Shown: piece after piece, positions 6,165 through 9,384 of the stretch
How positions within the stretch are numbered: position 1 is the stretch's first letter
How the letters are laid out: every line of letters begins with the position of its first letter
NCBI GenBank assembly: GCA_021286885.1
Contig: JAJTBM010000088.1
Span: forward strand, 1 to 9,384
DNA length: 9,384 nt
Reading direction: 5' to 3'
Source of the DNA: Rhodocyclales bacterium
Lineage (GTDB): Bacteria; Pseudomonadota; Gammaproteobacteria; Burkholderiales; Rhodocyclaceae
Position numbers and translations under genes: made by a program
The notes under the pieces: generated by a model
Told to the model about the DNA's origin: nothing
Seen by the model: the letters and a program-made list of their open reading frames with translations, nothing else
Database searches by the model: none

Positions 6165-6917
6165 ATGGTGGAAAATGCCATCTTCCAGACAACCATCAGC
6201 CCCTCCCCAGCCATGAAATGCCTGATTGTCCATGCCCATCCGGAACCCCGTTCCTTCAGCTCGGCCCTCAAGGAAGCCGCCCGGGAAACCCTGAGCCGCC
6301 AGGGACATGAAGTGCAGCTTTCCGACCTCTACGCCATGGGCTTCAACCCGGTGGCCTCGGCTGACGATTTCCTTGAACCGGCCAATCCGGAATATTGCGT
6401 CTATGCCCTGGAACAGCGGCATGCGGTCCAGCATCACAGCCTGAGCCCGGACATCCAGGCCGAACTGGACAAACTCCTGTGGTGCGACCTGCTGATCCTC
6501 AACTTTCCCCTGTACTGGTGCTCCACCCCTGCCATCATGAAGGGCTGGATCGACCGGGTGTTCGTCTCCGGCCTGGTCTATGGGGGCAAGCGCTTCTACG
6601 ACCGGGGCGGCCTCGCGGGCCGGCGGGCCCTGGTCAGCGTCACCCTGGGCGGCCAGGTGCACATGTTCCAGCCCGAGGGAATACACGGCCCCTTGCCCGA
6701 GCTGCTGAAGCCCCTGCTGCAGGGCACCCTGGCCTACGCCGGCTTCCAGGTACTGCCGCCCTTCATCGGCTGGCACATCCCCTACCTCACCGATCCGGAA
6801 CGGAGCCAGATTCTCGAACAATGGCAACAGCGCCTGAGGCACCTGGAACAGGACGTTCCCCTGCCCATGCCCTGCCTCGATAATTTCGATGCACAACTAC
6901 ACCCCAGGAAGGCTTGA
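6165..6917 (+). CDS. NAD(P)H:quinone oxidoreductase, NQO1/flavodoxin_2 family
   Basis: A 250-residue cytoplasmic flavoprotein expected to reduce quinones or related electrophiles by two electrons with NAD(P)H, protecting against redox cycling. The flavodoxin-like fold starts with MKCLIVHAHPEPRSFSSAL at 17-35 (flavin phosphate loop). Then come the family hallmark NFPLYWCSTPAIMKGWIDRVF at 113-133, and ALVSVTLGGQVHMFQPEGIHG at 155-175, which resembles the NQO1 TTGG...GIHGD segment. YAGFQVLPPFIGWHI follows at 191-205. The start is not settled: ATG 6165 has a strong GGAGGT Shine-Dalgarno at 6155-6160 and is chosen here, but it adds 16 residues not expected in the family. ATG 6213 gives the usual N-terminus (234 residues) yet has no ribosome-binding site. 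MdaB- or KefF-like roles are alternatives. It is a monocistronic unit, convergent with the surface-protein gene. Confidence 0.87.
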   Translation: MVENAIFQTTISPSPAMKCLIVHAHPEPRSFSSALKEAARETLSRQGHEVQLSDLYAMGFNPVASADDFLEPANPEYCVYALEQRHAVQHHSLSPDIQAELDKLLWCDLLILNFPLYWCSTPAIMKGWIDRVFVSGLVYGGKRFYDRGGLAGRRALVSVTLGGQVHMFQPEGIHGPLPELLKPLLQGTLAYAGFQVLPPFIGWHIPYLTDPERSQILEQWQQRLRHLEQDVPLPMPCLDNFDAQLHPRKA

Positions 6918-6972
6918 AGGGTCCCGCACAAAATCCGGCAACCGCTGGGTCCAGGACTTCAGTAGCGCAGCT

Positions 6973-7122
6973 TTACTGGATGACGGAGCGGTTCCCGACT
7001 TGGACGAAAAAGTCAGCCCAGCGCCTTGCCCGGACGCAGTTTTCTCGGACAAGAACCTGGCGGGCGTAGCGGTAAGCCGCCACTTCCAGAAACTCTGCCA
7101 GACTCACCCGCTCCAGCGCCAT
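6973..7122 (-). CDS. Possible 49-residue ORF, function unknown
   Basis: ATG at 7122, TAA at 6973-6975. The product begins MALERVSLAEFLEVAAYRYA and continues with an Arg-rich, aromatic second half ending GNRSVIQ; no family is recognised. It is preceded by GGAG five bases before the ATG, a good Shine-Dalgarno. That GGAG lies mostly in the 3' arm of the hairpin at 7129-7156. Codon choice is mostly G/C-ending and not unlike a real gene. It could be a small protein, or the degraded 3' end of a lost gene. Its 5' end overlaps the 31-codon ORF by 19 bases in another frame. Confidence 0.22.
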   Translation of the reverse strand: MALERVSLAEFLEVAAYRYARQVLVRENCVRARRWADFFVQVGNRSVIQ

Positions 7123-7199
7123 GCCTGCTCCACCAGGAGGTAGTCCTCCGGGTGGATGCAGAATGCGGACAAGGTGACTTTCTTGCTCTCCACAATCAC
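7104..7199 (-). CDS. Possible 31-residue ORF (leader-like), function unknown
   Basis: GTG start at 7199 with GGAG seven bases upstream, TGA at 7104-7106. The product begins with VIVESKKVTLSAFCIHPEDY (GTG read as Met at the first position) and ends VEQAWRWSG. A ribosome translating it would pass through the hairpin at 7129-7156 and end 16 bases past the start of the 49-codon ORF. No family is recognised, and its reality is uncertain. Confidence 0.15.
   Translation of the reverse strand: MIVESKKVTLSAFCIHPEDYLLVEQAWRWSG
7129..7156. repeat. Strong 28-bp imperfect palindrome
   Basis: TCCACC (7129-7134) pairs with GGTGGA (7151-7156) and GGAGG (7136-7140) with CCTCC (7145-7149), with one A-G mismatch and the loop TAGT. 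This makes an 11-bp stem in RNA of either strand. There is no following T tract, so it is not a standard terminator. Confidence 0.7.
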
Positions 7200-7214
7200 T
7201 TCCTTGCTCCTGAA

Positions 7215-7241
7215 CCAGGGGCGGCCCAGGCCGCCCCCTGG
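7215..7241. terminator. GC-rich hairpin just after the surface-protein stop, terminator-like
   Basis: CCAGGGGCGGC (7215-7225) pairs with GCCGCCCCCTGG (7230-7241) around CCAG, with one bulged base. It begins two bases after the TGA (7244-7246) on the leftward strand. No U tract follows, so it may stabilise the 3' end or assist Rho-dependent termination rather than act as an intrinsic terminator. Confidence 0.5.
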
Positions 7242-7243
7242 GA

Positions 7244-7966
7244 TCACAGGGTACTCAGTACATTCAGGAACCAGCCGCGACTGCGGTAGGACAGGTCAGT
7301 GAGGTCGTCCGAGTAATCGGTGAAGTTGTAGCCCAGGCCCACCTTCACGTTTTTGCCCATGTGCCGATACGCGGCCACCAAGGCCCCTGCTCGGGCATCT
7401 TCAGCCTCCTTGGCGCGCAGCTTGCGTAACTCCAACACCGCGTCCCATTCCCGTACCACATGCCAGTCGGCGCGCAACACCATCAGATCAGCCCGGCTGG
7501 AGAACCAGCTGCCATCGACCTTGTTGTCCCGTAGCTCGCCGATGCGCAAGCCATACTTGGCCCCCAGGGAAAGCCAGGGCAGCGCATCCCAGACCGTATC
7601 CACCGAGAACACCTGACTTTTCTGGGAATAGTCAGCCACGCTGCCAGTAGCACTCAGCTGCCCGGGGGACGGGACGTTGTAGTAATTGGTGTATTTGAAC
7701 AGGGTATTCCAGCGATCGTTATCCACGGGCCGGTAGGCCGCCCCCAGCACCACTTCGCGGAAGTTGCCGTCGTAGAATGCCCCCTGGCTGTTGCTGCTGC
7801 GCGACAGATTGAATTTGCCGAGCAGGCGCCAGGCGGGATCCACCTGATAGCCGAGGCTGTTGCGCATGAGCCAGGTACGACGCCGTACATCGTCATTGCT
7901 GCCCCCATCTCCGACTTCGTTACGGTATTCCATGGAGCCCGCATATTTCAGCCGACGGAAAACCCC
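7244..7966 (-). pseudogene. C-terminal part of the large outer-membrane protein, displaced by a frameshift
   Basis: This frame continues the protein encoded at 7948-9384 after a one-base shift. It reads from about RRLKYAGSMEYRNEVG through repeated barrel-like strands such as SLGYQVDPAWRLLGKFNL, FREVVLGAAYRPV, LFKYTNYY, LGAKYGLRIGEL and VKVGLGYNFTDYSDDL, and ends RGWFLNVLSTL. The alternating hydrophobic and polar residues and many aromatics fit outer-membrane beta strands, and there is no stop over about 700 bp, so the segment was recently coding. An ATG at 7933 exists, but there is no signal peptide and no convincing ribosome-binding site, so independent expression as a membrane protein is unlikely. 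It is either a true pseudogene end or a sequencing/assembly error in GGAAAACCCC (7957-7966). Confidence 0.75.
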
Positions 7967-9384
7967 ACGGCGGTGCGTTTCAAATCCCCGGCCAGGGGAT
8001 CCATGACCTTGCCGATCTCGAATTTGGTGCCGAAATTCCAGCGGTCATTGGGTGCCAGATCCACCCCAAAAGCCTGGGTCAAGCTTTCGGGCCCCACCCC
8101 ATGCACCGCCCTGGTTTCGCCAAACAGGCGCACCGTCTCGCTGACCCGGTAGTCCAGACCGTTTACCCAGGTGCCGTTACGGCCCCGGTAGTAGTTATCC
8201 GGACTTTCGGTTTCCAGCCGGTAGTTCAGGTAGGCATTGCTGCGATCCGAGAGCCGGTAGTCGCCCCCCAACATGCCGCCCACCCCCAGACTACCGTCGG
8301 AGGCTTCCGCGGAAAGACCGAAACGGTCATTCACCCGCCAGCGGCCCCCGACCCCCACCCGGTTGTTTTCTTCCCGGTTGCCGCTACGCTCGGCAGTTCC
8401 CTGGACAAAGGCATAAGCGCTCCAATCGCCTTTCTCGCCAGGCGCCCCTCCTTCCCGGGGCGGGGTGTAATCCGCCATGAGCAGCACATCTGTACGAGCT
8501 CCATCCCGGGACAAGGTCGGACTGGCGTTGACCACGCGGGTATCCCAGTCGTCCTGGCGCACCCCCACGGTGAGCCCCCAGTGCTCTTGTACGGGCATAC
8601 GCAGGCTGGCCTCGGCGCTGGTCACATCCTGGGAATCCGTATGGCGGTCATCCGCCTTGACCTTCAGCTCGTTGCCGGCACCGAGGGTAAGCGCTGCCTT
8701 GGCACCGCTCTGGCGCACGGCCTCACCGTTCCAGTTGATCTGCCCGGGACCGGAAAAACCGCGCTCCTTGTCCTGCCAATAGGCGCTCAGCACCCCCTGG
8801 GCGGCATCGGTCAGCTCCGCCAGATTGGCCTGGACCTCCACCCGTTTTGCCATGGCGTCCCCATCGGCACCGCTGATGCTATTAAAGCCGAAACCGCCGT
8901 CCACCGAGGTTGAGGTGGCATCTCCCGCCCCGGATGAGCGGGCGACTTCCAGCTTGACGGAAGTACCGGGGGCCACCCGGGCCGTCACGTCCAGCCCCTT
9001 CAGGGTCTGCTCACTGGCCCCCTCGCCCTGGTGGTAACCGCTCACCCCCAGGCGCAGCACGTCATTGACCCAATGGGTGGCGCGCAAGCCGGTGGCAAAG
9101 GTATCCACCGCATCCAGACCCGGCACGTATTCGTAGGTAACCACCAAGTAGGCCGGATTGCCCGACAAGGCCGTGCTGCGGACCACCCCTGCACCATTGG
9201 CGGTGGACGGCAGGGCATCCCGCAACATGATGCGGCCCTGGAGATAATTCACGTCGTAATCCTGGGTTGGAACCAGTTCCTGGCGTTCGATGACCATTCC
9301 GGAATCCTGATCCCGGATTTCTATCCACACCCGCTCGGAACCCATGGTCAGGTCTTGGCGATGCAGGTAGTAGCGGGCGCCGCC
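7948..9384 (-). CDS. Large outer-membrane beta-barrel/surface protein, 5' partial and cut short by a frameshift
   Basis: The frame is open to the right edge of the window, so the true start lies outside; the first internal ATG (9345) is not taken as the start because GGARYYLHRQDLT precedes it in frame. The opening part, roughly ARYYLHRQDLTMGSERVWIE, then VPTQDYDVNYLQGRIMLRD and NPAYLVVTYEYVPG, resembles a segment that in large betaproteobacterial surface proteins precedes a C-terminal barrel (recognition from memory). The rest is a long run of antiparallel-type strands with Asp/Gly/Asn turns (LRLGVSGYHQGEG, GLTVGVRQDDWDTRV, NAYLNYRLETESPDNYYRG, VRLFGETRAVHG, WNFGTKFEIGK). There are no cysteines or transmembrane helices. 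A TGA at 7948-7950 ends it after AVGFSVG, but homologous-looking barrel sequence continues in the next frame, giving about 714 codons in the window if one base is restored. The ligand or transport function is unknown. Confidence 0.75.
   Translation of the reverse strand, partial: GGARYYLHRQDLTMGSERVWIEIRDQDSGMVIERQELVPTQDYDVNYLQGRIMLRDALPSTANGAGVVRSTALSGNPAYLVVTYEYVPGLDAVDTFATGLRATHWVNDVLRLGVSGYHQGEGASEQTLKGLDVTARVAPGTSVKLEVARSSGAGDATSTSVDGGFGFNSISGADGDAMAKRVEVQANLAELTDAAQGVLSAYWQDKERGFSGPGQINWNGEAVRQSGAKAALTLGAGNELKVKADDRHTDSQDVTSAEASLRMPVQEHWGLTVGVRQDDWDTRVVNASPTLSRDGARTDVLLMADYTPPREGGAPGEKGDWSAYAFVQGTAERSGNREENNRVGVGGRWRVNDRFGLSAEASDGSLGVGGMLGGDYRLSDRSNAYLNYRLETESPDNYYRGRNGTWVNGLDYRVSETVRLFGETRAVHGVGPESLTQAFGVDLAPNDRWNFGTKFEIGKVMDPLAGDLKRTAVGFSVG

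Larger units (their letters stand above)
6918..7243. other. Intergenic stretch between convergent genes, with hairpins and micro-ORFs
   Basis: This 326-bp stretch separates the quinone oxidoreductase stop from the stop of the leftward surface-protein gene. No gene family is recognised in any frame. It contains two strong hairpins (7129-7156, 7215-7241) and two short overlapping leftward ORFs (7104-7199 and 6973-7122), listed separately. No T-tract terminator is seen for either convergent gene. Rightward, an 84-codon open frame overlaps the end of the oxidoreductase but shows no supporting signals. Confidence 0.5.

Noticed and set aside
5774..6271. Leftward 165-codon ORF containing TIRTSDPCLRRAVLYPAEL
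   Set aside because: That peptide is the antisense of the tRNA-Arg gene, a familiar spurious translation; the frame also crosses the tRNA terminator.
5907..6896. Leftward 329-codon ORF ending in DDSNVRPLPSEGSTLSS
   Set aside because: It is antisense to the quinone oxidoreductase and to tRNA-Arg; its tail is the other common spurious tRNA-antisense peptide.
8101..8913. Rightward 270-codon ORF opposite the surface-protein gene
   Set aside because: It shows no motifs, while the opposite strand has clear barrel-type protein sequence.
1..9384. CRISPR arrays, insertion sequences or rRNA
   Set aside because: No regularly spaced repeats, transposase motifs, terminal inverted repeats or rRNA segments were seen by eye.

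Overview
The window looks like a chromosomal segment of a high-GC betaproteobacterium, most likely of the Rhodocyclales (Azospira/Dechloromonas type). This is inferred from the GC-rich codon use, the gene families, the zapA-6S RNA pairing and a cytochrome c5-like lipoprotein; no database search was possible.

Region 1 (1-4443) is a cobalamin (vitamin B12) locus arranged around a 39-bp divergent gap. Leftward run cbiB (adenosylcobinamide-phosphate synthase), cobD (threonine-phosphate decarboxylase), a btuF-like periplasmic corrinoid-binding protein and the first codons of another secreted protein. Each is joined to the next by a 4- or 8-base stop/start overlap, so this is a tightly coupled operon. 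Rightward runs cobQ (cobyric acid synthase). CobQ supplies amidated cobyric acid, CobD the aminopropanol phosphate, and CbiB joins them; BtuF adds corrinoid uptake. No cobalamin riboswitch is visible in the divergent gap.

Region 2 (4454-5231) is a cell-division and global-regulation block: a 66-residue coiled-coil protein, zapA overlapping it by 1 base, and then 6S RNA (ssrS), closed by a symmetrical, probably bidirectional terminator. The 6S RNA call rests on base pairing: a long closing stem, a 3' bubble hairpin like that of E. coli, and an apical stem.

Region 3 (5314-6016) holds a cytochrome c5-like lipoprotein gene (leftward) and a tRNA-Arg(CCG) gene (rightward), divergent from each other with a candidate promoter for each and a strong terminator behind the tRNA.

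Region 4 (6165-6917) is an NQO1-type NAD(P)H:quinone oxidoreductase. Convergent with it is a large outer-membrane-type protein gene (7244-9384, leftward, 5' end outside the window) that is split by a single-base frameshift near 7957-7966. Between them (6918-7243) lies an unusual intergenic stretch with two strong hairpins. One of these would cover the ribosome-binding site of a 49-codon ORF and lies inside an overlapping 31-codon ORF, an arrangement resembling leader-peptide coupling but unproven.

Most of the window is ordinary core genome. The items most worth a second look are the frameshifted surface protein, the hairpin/micro-ORF cluster downstream of it, the palindrome covering the cbiB/cobD junction, and the possibly leaderless cbiB start.
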